Positions 1-7,872 are shown, counted from the stretch's first letter. The stretch: 64,000 nucleotides of DNA from Gemmatimonadaceae bacterium (GCA_030835125.1 JAUQWM010000012.1:115718-179717); one strand, 5' to 3'. The notes: a model not told the origin generated them from the sequence alone. Program-made: numbers and translations.

Positions 1-204
1 AGGAGGCAGCTTCGAAAGAGCACTCCAGATCAGCTGCAACGCTGTTGTAGAATCCTTGCCGCCGCTGTATCCGATCACCCACGGACGGTCGTCAGCTGTG
101 TAAACCGTTCGAATCTCGTTTTCGAGCTCCGGAAGCGGCCTTTGCTCTCCCGGCTTGCTCGCTATTCCGACGCTGGGAGAAGAACGCGGTTCAAGGTCGG
201 GCAC
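1..204 (-). CDS. dndC: DndC-type DNA phosphorothioation protein, N-terminal part (runs off the left edge)
   Basis: Only the first 68 codons are present. They contain the PP-loop motif SGGKDST (residues 47-53) in the setting DDRPWVIGYSGGKDST followed by LQLIW, which is the pattern of the PAPS-reductase-like family of DndC. In known Dnd systems DndC is an iron-sulfur ATP pyrophosphatase that, with DndA, DndD and DndE, places sulfur in the DNA backbone. The GTG start at 204 is supported by a GAGGAG ribosome-binding site about 5 bases upstream. An upstream ORF ends 13 bases inside this gene, as in a coupled operon. Base composition is clearly less GC-rich than the rest of the window, fitting a defence island that continues to the left. 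A related PP-loop protein of another modification or defence system is the alternative. Confidence 0.8.
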   Translation of the reverse strand, partial: MPDLEPRSSPSVGIASKPGEQRPLPELENEIRTVYTADDRPWVIGYSGGKDSTTALQLIWSALSKLPP

Positions 205-427
205 GATACTCCTCGTGGAATAGGTCTCTCAGGTCAAGCTGAGCGAAAGTACGAGCTTGCAGGAATTCTCTAGCGCTGTTTAGTGCGGCTGGGACCAAAC
301 TCGGACAGGACCAGGGCGCTGATGCGGCGTCCGCATGCTGGATCGTGAGGACGCATGGAAGGATAACGTCCTGCTCAGTACGGAGGAGCGCGTTGTTACA
401 GCCCGGGGGGGTCGGTAACTGAGCCAC
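191..427 (-). CDS. Small ORF of unknown function just upstream of dndC
   Basis: A 78-codon frame with a GTG start whose stop overlaps the start of the dndC-like gene, which suggests translational coupling. I do not recognise the protein. Its C-terminal half (AREFLQARTFAQLDLRDLF) looks like ordinary helical protein, while the N-terminal part (PTPPGCNN) does not. It could be the tail of a disrupted upstream dnd gene joined to unrelated DNA. In dnd operons dndB normally precedes dndC, but I cannot see DndB features here. Confidence 0.35.
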   Translation of the reverse strand: MAQLPTPPGCNNALLRTEQDVILPCVLTIQHADAASAPWSCPSLVPAALNSAREFLQARTFAQLDLRDLFHEEYRARP

Positions 428-689
428 GTCTGCACGTCGCAGGCGCGGGTAATACTCAGCCTAGGTCGGGAGAAAGGCTAGGCCGAGACGGATCAAGAAG
501 CGGGGATTCGTGGCTCCGCTCCTTGTACGGTCTGGCGGGGGGAGTAACGGGATTGGCGGGCGGGGTTGGGCAGCTGCCGGAAGCGTAGCCGATGAGGAGT
601 CGCGGAGACCACCTGATCAGAGAGGCTTCGGTCGCCTTGAACCTCGCGACGAGCGACAGCAGACGAGGATCGGCGGCGCCCAGGCAGTT

Positions 690-885
690 GAAGAGCGCGG
701 CGAGCTGGGAGGGCTTCACGGGCAATTCCCCGATCGAGACTCCGGATTCCTTGAGCCGGACCAGGACCTCGCCCATCACCCAGTTGGCGGCGACCTTGGC
801 GTCGCCGTGGCCGCTGGCTACGGCATCGCAATCTCAGTAAACGCTGGCGGCGGGCGGCGGGGAGTTCGGGGAGGCCTGAGCGCGC
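690..885 (-). pseudogene. Decayed internal fragment of gatB
   Basis: The minus strand reads MGEVLVRLKESGVSIGEL and then PSQLAAL, matching the MGEVLARLKDAGIGIREL and PAQLGVL stretch of the intact GatB at 13398-14819. Further upstream in another frame LPELPAARRQR matches the same string in intact GatB. The two pieces are in different frames and about 70 bases between them are missing, so this is a remnant with an internal deletion. No start codon and no flanking gatB sequence remain. It lies next to the broken amidohydrolase in opposite orientation, so this part of the window is a junction of rearranged gene pieces. Confidence 0.7.
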
Positions 886-961
886 GTCGACGAACAAGGC
901 CTCGCTTTCGGAGGGTACCTGACCGATTTTCGCAGGGAACCGCATTCCCCCCGCGACTCCC

Positions 962-1695
962 ATGCCGACCTTCCCATCACTCCTCGGCCTCACGCTGGCC
1001 TGTGCCGCGCTCGTCGCGCCGCTCGCGCGCATCCCCGCGCAGGACGCGGACCTCATTTTCCGCAATGCCCGCATCTGGACGGGCGACTCGACGCGGCCGC
1101 GCGCCGAAGCCGTTGCCGTTCGCGGCGAGCGGCTCATTGCCGTGGGCACGAACGCCGAGGCCGACGCCCACCGCGCGGCGCACACACGGGTGATCGACGC
1201 CGGTGGGCGCTTCATCACGCCGGGCTTCATCGACGACCACACGCACTTCGCCCAGGCGGGCGCCTTGCTCATCGGGGCCAACCTGCTGGACGTGTGCATA
1301 CCGCCACACCGTTCGCCGAGCGCGTGAAAGCCGCGGCCCGTCGCTTGAGTCCCGGCGCCTGGCTGACCGGCGGCGACTGGGGCGCCTACGAGGACAACCC
1401 GGCCAACGCCACCGGCGGCGCGGTCGCCCGCCCCGTCACGCGCTTCTCGCCGGATCGCTCGATCATCGACTCGGTGACACCAGGCACGCCGGCACTCCTC
1501 AATCGCTGGGACCGGAGCGCCTGGCTCGCCAATGGCGCGGCGTTGCAGGCCGCGGGCGCGACCTGCGACCGCCCGATGGAGGGACTGGAATGCGTCGGTG
1601 GAAACGCCACCGGCCGCATCAGCGGGGCCGCGCTGGCGCGGGTGCGCGCGGCGGTGGCTCCACGGTTCGGGTCGGACGCGGCGGTCGCTGCGTAT
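962..1695 (+). pseudogene. Broken paralogue of the exported amidohydrolase (N-terminal third, frameshifted)
   Basis: The start keeps a signal peptide and reads DADLIFRNARIWTGDS, AVRGERLIAVGTNA and FIDDHTHF, almost identical to the intact amidohydrolase at 41058-42839. Around 1292-1296 a 2-base TG duplication shifts the frame; the match resumes as FAERVKAAARRLSPGAW and continues through DWGAYEDNPANAT to about 1690, where homology stops abruptly. The C-terminal two thirds, with most of the metal site, are missing. The frameshift plus truncation make it non-functional for the usual YtcJ-type hydrolase role. It probably arose by duplication or by recombination with the other copy. Confidence 0.85.
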
Positions 1696-1703
1696 TTCCG
1701 GGA

Positions 1704-1789
1704 GCGAGGTTCACATTGCGCTTCCAGCGGGCGCGGCGGTGCGTGAGGTTGTGGTGGATCCCGACGGGAAGTTGCTGATACGGCGGTAG
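1704..1789 (+). pseudogene. C-terminal tail of an unrelated protein fused to the amidohydrolase remnant
   Basis: After the amidohydrolase homology ends, a different frame reads EVHIALPAGAAVREVVVDPD followed by GKLLIRR and a stop. A strand ending in VVVDPDG and a few residues is typical of the end of M1-type aminopeptidases or similar beta-sandwich C-termini. I infer a deletion or recombination join between two genes. The body of the second gene is not present upstream. The family assignment is weak. Confidence 0.45.
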
Positions 1790-1839
1790 AGGCTTCCCAC
1801 AGGGGAGGACGGGCGGATGTCTCGCCGTGAGCGAATGAT

Positions 1840-2967
1840 CTACCGCCGGTAGCGCTCGAGATACACGAGGTCGTCCGCCGGATCGGTGCGGGCTACATAC
1901 ACCGTGCCGGCGCCGAACCCGGCGACCACGGCACCGTTGCGAAGTGTGGCCGTGCCGAGCACTCGGCCTGTGGCGTCGAAGATGTCGTACCGCCACGTGC
2001 GTTCGGCGGCGGCGTGACTGCGGCCCACCCAGATTTCCCCTTCGGGTGAGGCGAGCACAGTAGCGGCGATGAACGGGGGCATCGTGCTCGGGAACGCTTC
2101 GTCGGGAAGCTCAGGTGCTCGACTCTGCGGTCCGCTGCCGCCACCGCTTCTAAGTGCGCCAACACGGGCACCTTCGACACGCCTCCGGTACGCTGCCCGA
2201 TCGGCGGCAGACACGGCGATCGGCGTGAACGCGTGGACCGCGCCGCGTCGCGGGTTCCCCGCCGCGTCGATCACGTCGATCCGGAATGGGTCGTGATGCA
2301 CGATGACGACTCGTCCGTCGGGGAGCACCGTCCACGCGTCGAGGTGCGGGAACGGTGTGATGGATCTGGCGAGCGACGAGACGCCACTTGGCAGAGTGAG
2401 TCTCACGCGCCCACCGTTCGAGACGCGCGTGATCACCTCGGTACGCCCATCCGAAGGGTTCCAGCGGACGATCGCGACCGAGTCGATGAACGCGCCTCGT
2501 TCCTGATCGAACCCACTGCCCTCGAAGTAGAATCGGCCGAACCGGTCAGTTCCACGGGCCCGCGCGAGTCCGCCCGGTACGCCGCCGGTGGGCATCGCGA
2601 GCGCCGAGGGTGCAATCCGTCCGTCAGCTGACACGCTGAGGATTCGGCGCAGCGACGCGTCGACTACCCACGTGGTATCAGCGACGCCAGGAAGTGGCGC
2701 CGTGGGAAATCGGTATTCGCCCGGACCCTCGCCTTGGCGACCGACTGGCTCTCGCGTGCCCGCACTGAAGTCGACCAGCACGATGCCGCGGTCCATCTGA
2801 TCGGTGACGAGCGCGCGATGTCCCGGGAGTTCGCGCACGCCGGCGATCATCGTGAAGGGTTCGCGGATGGTGGCATCGGGGCGACCCGTCAAGTCAAGCC
2901 GATGCTGCGACGAGGCAGCGGCGACCGGCATCAGCACCGCGATGAGGAGCAGACGGATACTCGGCAT
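1840..2967 (-). CDS. Exported six-bladed beta-propeller protein
   Basis: A 375-residue protein with a clear signal peptide (MPSIRLLLIAVLMPVAAASS). The body has repeats typical of NHL/6-bladed propellers: RGIVLVDFSAG followed by RQGEGPGEY, TWVVDASLRRILSVSADG, AWTVLPDGRVVIVHHDPF, and IWVGRSHAAAERTWRYDIFD. No catalytic site is visible; such proteins usually bind ligands or partners at the cell surface or in the periplasm. The ATG at 2967 is chosen because the signal peptide starts there, although the frame stays open far upstream. A protein of the same type is cargo in the cassette array (11341-12522). It is divergent from the MocR regulator at 3475. Confidence 0.75.
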   Translation of the reverse strand: MPSIRLLLIAVLMPVAAASSQHRLDLTGRPDATIREPFTMIAGVRELPGHRALVTDQMDRGIVLVDFSAGTREPVGRQGEGPGEYRFPTAPLPGVADTTWVVDASLRRILSVSADGRIAPSALAMPTGGVPGGLARARGTDRFGRFYFEGSGFDQERGAFIDSVAIVRWNPSDGRTEVITRVSNGGRVRLTLPSGVSSLARSITPFPHLDAWTVLPDGRVVIVHHDPFRIDVIDAAGNPRRGAVHAFTPIAVSAADRAAYRRRVEGARVGALRSGGGSGPQSRAPELPDEAFPSTMPPFIAATVLASPEGEIWVGRSHAAAERTWRYDIFDATGRVLGTATLRNGAVVAGFGAGTVYVARTDPADDLVYLERYRR

Positions 2968-3474
2968 AGGCGCTCCGGCGGCGGGAGGACAGGCGGATGA
3001 CGCTGCCGCGTCGATCAATGCGGTGGCGGCACTCCAATAGAAGACGGCGCCACGGAGCACGGGCAGCCGAGTAGCGGTCGTCGGTTGGACACCATCACCA
3101 AGATGAATGGTTCCTACCAGCGGTCGCGATGCGTGCATGATGGCCACAACGCCCCAGGGAACGTCTGAAGAATAAACGGCAGTCAACGCGGAGGGATCTG
3201 AGAGGTCGCGGGGGACGCGGAGGAACCCCTCACGTCGATCCGGTCGCCTCTCGGCGCGTTGTGGCCTCTCCAGTGAGCTCTTCGGGTCGCGGTAATGAGG
3301 GGCACCGCGTCGGGACCGTTCGCTGCTGACCACATACCGCGAGCGCGTGCTGTCGGAGCATGATTGCGGTTCTCCTCGCCTGGGGATTGCGCGCCGTCGT
3401 TGCCGCTTTGTCCATTCAGGTCGCCAGGATTCAGGCAGGCGTGGCATCTCTTCTTCCATCACGAGGCCGGCCAC
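2968..3474. other. Divergent intergenic spacer, no gene seen
   Basis: About 500 bases separate the propeller gene (minus) from the MocR-type gene (plus). Frames are open in places on both strands, but they have no recognisable protein pattern and look like composition artefacts. The spacer must hold the promoters of both genes. I found no clear operator or RNA gene. Confidence 0.5.
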
Positions 3475-4896
3475 GTGCTTGCCAGAAAAATCGACTCTCT
3501 CCCGGTTCGGGACGTCCTGATTCAGCTCGTGCCCGACAGCGGCGTCGCGCTGCACCGCCAGATCGAGGCATCGATCCGCGAGGGGATCCGCACCGGTCGC
3601 CTTCCACGAGACACGGCCCTGCCGTCGACGCGGACCCTCGCGCGCGAGCTCGATGTTTCGCGCGGCGTCGTGGTGGAGGCGTATCAGCAACTCGTCGCCG
3701 AGGGGTATCTCACCAGTCGACCGGGCGGATATACGAGGGTTGCCATCGACGCCGGAACCGCATCATGTGCGGAACCGACCAGGCCCGTGCGGCGCGTGAC
3801 CATCGACTTCAGCCCGTGCCGGGCCGACGGCTCCCAGTTCCCACGACGGGCGTGGCTTCGTTCCGTCAGGCGTGTCCTGAACGAGGCCACGCCGGAGGAT
3901 TTCGGGTACGTGAGCGGCCGCGGCGCGCCGGTCCTGCATCGTGCGCTCGCCGGATACCTCAACCGCGCGCGGGGGACGTCCGCCAGGCCCGAGAACATGG
4001 TTATCTGCAATGGGTATGCGCAGGGCGTCGGGCTCATCATCGGCGTCCTGGCCAAGGCGGGTGCGAGGCGGCTGGCCGTGGAGGATCCGTCCGCGGACGA
4101 CGACGCCGTTCCGGTCGCGCGCGCGGCCGGCCTGGAGGTGATCGGCGTGCCCGTCGGAGAGGGCGGCATCAGCATCGAGCGCCTCGAGGAAACCGAGGCC
4201 GACGCCCTGATCCTCACGCCCTCCCACCAGTGGCCGACCGGCGCCGTGATGGCCGCCGCCGCGCGCGCGGCTGCACTGCGCTGGGCGGAGCGGCGGGGTG
4301 CGTTGATCGTTGAGGACGATTACGACGCCGAGTACCGTTACGACCGTGCGCCCGTCGGCGCCATCCAGGGGCTCGCGCCGGACCGGGTCGTCTACGCCGG
4401 TACGGCCAGCAAGACCCTCGCGCCCGGCCTGCGCCTCGGCTGGTTGGTCGCGCCGGCGCGCCTTGTGGGCGCCCTCGCCGAAGCCAAGTCGCTGGCCGAC
4501 CGCGGCTCGCCCATGCTCGACCAGTTGGCCTTCGCCGACTTCGTGGAGCGCGGCGAGTTCGACCAGCACCTTCGGCGCATGCGGCCGCTGTACAGGCGTC
4601 GGCGCGATACCCTGATCGCCGCGCTCCGCGAGAAGCTGCGCGACCTCGAGCCCACCGGTATCGCCGCTGGCCTTCACCTGGTCGCCTACCTCCCGAACGA
4701 TCTTCACGAGGCGGCCGTGGTGGAAGCGGCGGCCCGGCGGGGGATCGCGGCGTACGGGCTGGCACCCTACCGGATCTCGGGCGAGGGCCGCGACGGCCTG
4801 ATCTTCGGCTATGCCACGCTCGGCGAGCCTGCCATCGTGGCCGGGATCGACATCCTCGCGGCCGCGATCGACGAGGTGCGATCACAGTCGCAGTAG
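3475..4896 (+). CDS. MocR/PdxR-type regulator: GntR DNA-binding domain fused to an aminotransferase fold
   Basis: The N-terminal 75 residues form a winged-helix GntR domain (ALHRQIEASIREGIRTG, ALPSTRTLARELDVSRG, VVEAYQQLVAEGYL). The rest is a fold-type I aminotransferase domain with EDDYDAEYRYDR and the pyridoxal-phosphate lysine motif ASKTLAPGLRLGWLV. Members bind PLP and usually regulate vitamin B6, GABA or amino-acid genes, often divergently oriented ones. I chose the GTG at 3475, giving 473 residues, because the family starts close to the GntR domain; a TTG at 3364 would add 37 residues without family character. The next gene downstream, the RibD/DHFR-like reductase, is co-directional and a possible target. 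Confidence 0.85.
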   Translation: MLARKIDSLPVRDVLIQLVPDSGVALHRQIEASIREGIRTGRLPRDTALPSTRTLARELDVSRGVVVEAYQQLVAEGYLTSRPGGYTRVAIDAGTASCAEPTRPVRRVTIDFSPCRADGSQFPRRAWLRSVRRVLNEATPEDFGYVSGRGAPVLHRALAGYLNRARGTSARPENMVICNGYAQGVGLIIGVLAKAGARRLAVEDPSADDDAVPVARAAGLEVIGVPVGEGGISIERLEETEADALILTPSHQWPTGAVMAAAARAAALRWAERRGALIVEDDYDAEYRYDRAPVGAIQGLAPDRVVYAGTASKTLAPGLRLGWLVAPARLVGALAEAKSLADRGSPMLDQLAFADFVERGEFDQHLRRMRPLYRRRRDTLIAALREKLRDLEPTGIAAGLHLVAYLPNDLHEAAVVEAAARRGIAAYGLAPYRISGEGRDGLIFGYATLGEPAIVAGIDILAAAIDEVRSQSQ

Positions 4897-5036
4897 CGCC
4901 GGTCCGGGTGATGGTCCCGGGGCGAATTGGACCCGTCCCCGAGTCCGGAATTGGCTCTGGTGTCTCGTCTTCGGAAGGGCGAGCGTCCCTTTTCCTGGAT
5001 GGACCAGATCCGATTCGCGGCAAGGAGAACCCGGGC

Positions 5037-5621
5037 ATGGGCAGACTGGTGGTCACCGAGTACATCTCACTCGACGGCGTCGTCGAGGGACCGAGCGGTA
5101 CCGAAACCTTCGAGCGCGTTGGCTGGACCGACGATTTCTCCCGTGGCGCCGAGGGAGACCAGTTCAAGGTGGACGAGACCCTGGCGTCCGATGCCCAGCT
5201 GCTCGGGCGCGTCACCTATGAGGCCTTCGCGGCCGCCTGGCCGCATTACCAGGGCGAGTTCGCCGACTACTTCAACACGATGCCGAAGTACGTCGTCTCG
5301 TCCACGCTGAAAGCTCCCGAGTGGACGAACACGACCGTGCTGGGGGGCGACCTGGTCGACGAGGTCACCCGCCTGAAGCAGCGGTATTCACGCGACATCC
5401 TGGTACACGGCAGCCCGCAGCTCGCGCAGGCGCTCCTTGAGCACGACCTCGTGGATGCGCTCCACCTGCTCACCTATCCTGTGATCGTTGGGGCGGGAAA
5501 GCGGCTCTTCGCCGGGACCAGCGCGACGAAGGGCTTCAGGCTCGCGGAGGCGAGGACCTTCGGCGACGGGGTCCACCTGCTGGTCTACCACCGGACGCCG
5601 ACGTCGAAGGAAGACGCATGA
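5037..5621 (+). CDS. RibD C-terminal/dihydrofolate-reductase-like protein
   Basis: A 194-residue protein starting MGRLVVTEYISLDGVVEGPS, the hallmark of the small RibD-C/DHFR-like reductases, followed by LLGRVTYEAFAAAW, a VVSSTL strand, and ILVHGSPQLAQALLEHDLVD with LTYPVIVGAGKRLF at the C-terminal NADPH-binding end. These cytoplasmic proteins are probable NAD(P)H-dependent reductases; the substrate is not predictable. A strong AAGGAGAA ribosome-binding site lies about 9 bases before the ATG. The stop overlaps the start of a VOC-family gene (ATGA), so the two formed an operon before the second was damaged. Confidence 0.9.
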   Translation: MGRLVVTEYISLDGVVEGPSGTETFERVGWTDDFSRGAEGDQFKVDETLASDAQLLGRVTYEAFAAAWPHYQGEFADYFNTMPKYVVSSTLKAPEWTNTTVLGGDLVDEVTRLKQRYSRDILVHGSPQLAQALLEHDLVDALHLLTYPVIVGAGKRLFAGTSATKGFRLAEARTFGDGVHLLVYHRTPTSKEDA

Positions 5622-5941
5622 AGCCGCGGATCACCGTCGTCACCATCGGCGTGGACGACCTGGAGCGTGCGGTTCGGTTCTACCGCGATGGGCTCGGCTT
5701 CGAGAGCTCGCCCGTCTGGTGCAGCGTTCGTTATGCCGCGCTCACGGTCTATGACGCTGCGCGACGGCGAGAGCGGAATCGAGAAGCGGCGCGTAAAGGG
5801 CCCACTGAGCATCCTCTTGGAGGCAGACCAGAGAATAAGGCGCTCGATCGCGCGGTCGGAAGCCTGCTCGACGGCGGCCGGCAAGCCACCTCCTCGCTGG
5901 CTGCGAAAGCGCTGCGCATGCGCATCGAGAGCTTGCTCTAG
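5618..5941 (+). pseudogene. VOC/glyoxalase-family gene truncated at the edge of the cassette array
   Basis: The first 30 codons read ITVVTIGVDDLERAVRFYRD followed by GLGFES, the standard N-terminal beta-alpha unit of VOC (glyoxalase/bleomycin resistance) proteins. From about 5705 the family pattern stops and the frame runs through unrelated sequence to 5941. The break lies beside CGTTATGC at 5730-5737, which resembles an integron recombination core, so I infer that the distal end of the cassette array replaced the rest of this gene. The product would lack most metal ligands. The start overlaps the previous stop by 4 bases. Confidence 0.75.
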
Positions 5942-5976
5942 TAAGATCATGAGGGAGTGGTTAGTCGTCTACGGCG
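5734..5976 (-). other. Decayed last cassette of the array
   Basis: Between the attC at 5977 and the broken VOC gene there are about 240 bases. On the minus strand a frame starts MILLEQALDAHAQRF at 5950 and stays open into the VOC gene; I do not recognise it. Near the left end the minus strand reads GCATAACGAACGCTGCAC, which could be the first half (R'' and L'') of another attC cut off at the VOC junction. I regard it as a cassette remnant. Confidence 0.4.
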
Positions 5977-6093
5977 GCAAAACGGATAGCGTTCAGCTGC
6001 AGCGGATCTAACGACACCGCGCGCTGGACGTGAGCGCCAGCGAACGCCTGCGCGCGTTCATAGCTCCGCCGTCTGCTGCAACGCACGTCAGGT
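5977..6093 (-). other. attC-like recombination site after the HigBA-type cassette
   Basis: The inner arms are GCGTTCAGC (5989-5997) and GCTGCAACGC (6075-6084). They pair with one extra C on the high-coordinate arm, the extrahelical base of L''. The outer cores are degenerate: GCAAAAC at 5977-5983 and GTCAGGT at 6087-6093, where GTTAGGC would be ideal. The right half is very similar to the right half of the site at 12555-12671 (AGCTCCGCCGTC). It lies 13 bases after the antitoxin stop codon. Confidence 0.6.
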
Positions 6094-6106
6094 CGCCCGC
6101 GATTCG

Positions 6107-6430
6107 TCAAGCGGCTTGTGCACTGGCTATTGCCTTGCCTACTTGCGCTGGCGTTGAGCCAAGAACAAAGAGTGATCGCAGGAGCAAGTCTACTGACACC
6201 GACGGGTCTGCCGCTTCCATTTTGGCCACCCGTGATTGGCTGGATCCCAGTTCGGTTGCGACAGCGGCTTGAGATAGCCGTCGGTGCAGTCGCTGTTGTC
6301 GAAGCACACGCGCCAGCGTAACGCGAACCTCAATCACCGCACTCTCCGCGTCACTAAGGCCGAGAAACTCTTTTGCACTTCCAACCTGCCAGCCAGCCTT
6401 GGCAAGGCGCTCCTTCTTTGCTTTCCGCAT
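6107..6430 (-). CDS. HigA-type antitoxin with XRE helix-turn-helix
   Basis: A 107-residue protein. The C-terminal half is an XRE/Cro helix-turn-helix (VLRQQRLHRRLSQAAVATEL then GSSQSRVAKMEA), and SVDLLLRSLFVLGS follows as its last helices. It lies 18 bases downstream of a Gp49/HigB-like toxin gene on the same strand, the reversed gene order typical of higBA modules. It should neutralise the toxin and repress the shared promoter. The stop is followed at once by an attC-like site, so toxin and antitoxin form one mobile cassette. Confidence 0.85.
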   Translation of the reverse strand: MRKAKKERLAKAGWQVGSAKEFLGLSDAESAVIEVRVTLARVLRQQRLHRRLSQAAVATELGSSQSRVAKMEAADPSVSVDLLLRSLFVLGSTPAQVGKAIASAQAA

Positions 6431-6448
6431 ATCACTCCTCCGTACCGC

Positions 6449-6781
6449 TTACGCAGCGTCGTATTCCTTGAGGCGTTTCTTTGATGACTCGATTACCAGT
6501 TTCGGTGTCTTGCGATCCTTCTTCTCGAACATTTCAGCAATCACAATTGCATCTGGATCGACCCGGTAGACAATTCGCCACGTGAGGCTCTCGTCAGTAA
6601 TCCGAAGCTCATGGCATCGAGGCCCGATGGGTGTTATTGGACGCGAGTGAGGCATCCCGAGCTTCTCCCCTTTCTGAAGCATCCTTAGCAAGTAACCTGC
6701 CTCCAAGCGTGCTTTAGCCGAGAATGGCGGCGTCTTGACCCGACCCTTCAGCCAAACCAGCGGTTTGTCCGTTGGTGCCAT
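6449..6781 (-). CDS. RelE/HigB-type toxin of the phage Gp49-like family
   Basis: A 110-residue protein with the family pattern MPHSRPITPIGPRCHELRI, then WRIVYRVDPDAIVIAEMFEK followed by KDRKTPKLVI and KRLKEYD. Members are ribosome-dependent mRNA interferases in type II toxin-antitoxin modules. The first gene of the pair, it starts with ATG at 6781. A sigma70-like promoter ends only about 6 bases before that ATG, so the transcript is probably leaderless. Repeated ATATGTC half-sites overlap the promoter and are likely bound by the antitoxin. Confidence 0.85.
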   Translation of the reverse strand: MAPTDKPLVWLKGRVKTPPFSAKARLEAGYLLRMLQKGEKLGMPHSRPITPIGPRCHELRITDESLTWRIVYRVDPDAIVIAEMFEKKDRKTPKLVIESSKKRLKEYDAA

Positions 6782-6787
6782 GGATCA

Positions 6788-6826
6788 AGTATATGTCGGC
6801 TCGGACATATGTCAAGACTGACATAT
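6788..6826 (-). promoter_or_regulatory. Promoter and operator of the HigBA-type cassette
   Basis: Read on the minus strand: TTGACA (6815-6810), 16 bases, TATACT (6793-6788). The toxin ATG begins at 6781, at the expected transcription start, so translation would be leaderless. The half-site ATATGTC/GACATAT occurs as a perfect inverted repeat (6791-6810), again as the palindrome GACATATGTC (6804-6813) and once more at 6820-6826, giving a plausible autoregulatory operator. Confidence 0.75.
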
Positions 6827-6857
6827 ACCCTTCCAGAGCACGGCGTTTGTTGGGGCT

Positions 6858-7105
6858 CCCTAACGCCAAGGACACCGGTCCACCCGAACCGGTTTCGTAC
6901 AGTCCGCGGCGAACCGCTTCAGGTCGGGCCGGACAATCCAGTTTCGGCCACCCCACAGTACCGCGCTTAGGTGGGACATCGCCAGCAACTCAGACTCGCA
7001 TCCAAGCCGCCTTTGGCAGAAACGTCCTTCCCCACCCTCACCCAGTCACTCGACCCGCCAGCAACTGGTTCACCTTCTTCGGGTCCGCCTTCCCGCCTCT
7101 TCTGC
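6858..7105 (-). repeat. Decayed copy of the gatB 3' end plus downstream flank
   Basis: Minus-strand reading contains KADPKKVNQLLAGRV-like coding sequence (here GRRTRRR-type shifted frame with the same bases around 7050-7105), followed by the same ~190 bases that lie downstream of intact gatB, and ending in GGCGTTAGGG (6858-6867). The same unit is found at 10993-11272 and, intact, at 13219-13505. Here it sits between the lipoprotein gene and the toxin-antitoxin cassette, where an attC would be expected. It contains no gene of its own. Confidence 0.8.
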
Positions 7106-7150
7106 TGCAGTGGACACGACAAGATCGCGCCCAGGCCACAGAAGCTCCGT

Positions 7151-7639
7151 TCAACTTCGGCGAACCACCTGTAACTTGCCCGATCGTGACTCGGTGGTTT
7201 CGTATGTCTCGGTCCTGTTGCGAACACACACCTCTCGTCCGTTCTGGACCGCGTACTGTGCACACACTTCCCGTTGCCGTCGTACCAGGAGTCCGGCGTA
7301 CCATTTTGAGGACTGGACCGGGTTACGACGGTCGAAGTCCAGCACCACCCCGTTGCAGCTGTAGCGAACGAAGTTGCGATCGTGCGGAGCTACGAACGGA
7401 CCCGGTGCCGTAAGCTTCGAGCTGCAGTCGTTGCTCTGGTCAAAGACGATCGTGTCCGCAACGACATGGAATTTGCCCACCACGCGCTGTCCCCCGGGGA
7501 CGCTCGCGAAGAACTCATAGACCCCCTCGACGGGTCCCGGTGACGCGCGACCGGCGGCGGTGTTCCCGGCGCTCGCGCATGCTGTAAGCGTCGCGAGCGT
7601 GGCAACGGTGAACAAAGGTCTGCGACGGCCGTAGCGCAT
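7151..7639 (-). CDS. Small lipoprotein of unknown function (cassette gene)
   Basis: A 162-residue protein. It has a lipoprotein signal peptide (MRYGRRRPLFTVATLATLTA followed by C), so it should be acylated and exported. The mature part (GPVEGVYEFFASVPGGQRVV, DTIVFDQSNDCSS, RYSCNGVVLDFDRRNP) looks like a small beta-rich domain with paired cysteines. I do not recognise a family. The ATG at 7639 is preceded by GAGGG at a 5-base spacing; a GTG two codons earlier is the alternative. It is a lone cassette gene: a gatB-tail repeat follows it and an attC precedes it. Confidence 0.7.
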   Translation of the reverse strand: MRYGRRRPLFTVATLATLTACASAGNTAAGRASPGPVEGVYEFFASVPGGQRVVGKFHVVADTIVFDQSNDCSSKLTAPGPFVAPHDRNFVRYSCNGVVLDFDRRNPVQSSKWYAGLLVRRQREVCAQYAVQNGREVCVRNRTETYETTESRSGKLQVVRRS

Positions 7640-7771
7640 TGGCACCCTCGGATTCGTTCGTGACAGGCTCTGCTACGCCATCGCATCCGCGTTGTTCCGC
7701 CCGAGTGGCTCGGGCGAGCCAGGCCTGCACGCTCCGTCGACATCGAGACGTACGCCTGGGATTCGCCCACT

Positions 7772-7872
7772 TGGTAACCGAGCGCCGAGCTAACCTGCGG
7801 GCGAGTCAATAGAAGAGCGAGCGAAGCTCGCGCAATCCTCAGATCGCCCGTCAGGTTCAACGATCGTTAGGG
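7772..7872 (-). other. attC-like recombination site after the esterase cassette
   Basis: The arms AACCTGCGGGCG (7792-7803) and CGCCCGTCAGGTTCAAC (7845-7861) pair almost perfectly. The high-coordinate arm has an extra C before AAC and an extra T inside, as expected for the bulged L'' arm of a minus-strand cassette. The high outer core is GTTAGGG (7866-7872); the low one is best seen as TGGTAAC (7772-7778). A small secondary hairpin (GAGCGAGCGAAGCTCGC) fills the loop. It begins about 40 bases after the esterase stop. Confidence 0.7.

Noticed and set aside
493..1299. Long minus-strand frame opposite the amidohydrolase fragment
   Set aside because: It is antisense to the recognisable amidohydrolase sequence; only the part around 690-885 has meaning, as gatB debris.
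2968..3690. Upstream extension of the propeller ORF to 3690 on the minus strand
   Set aside because: The extra 240 codons have no protein pattern, would bury the signal peptide, and overlap the MocR gene.
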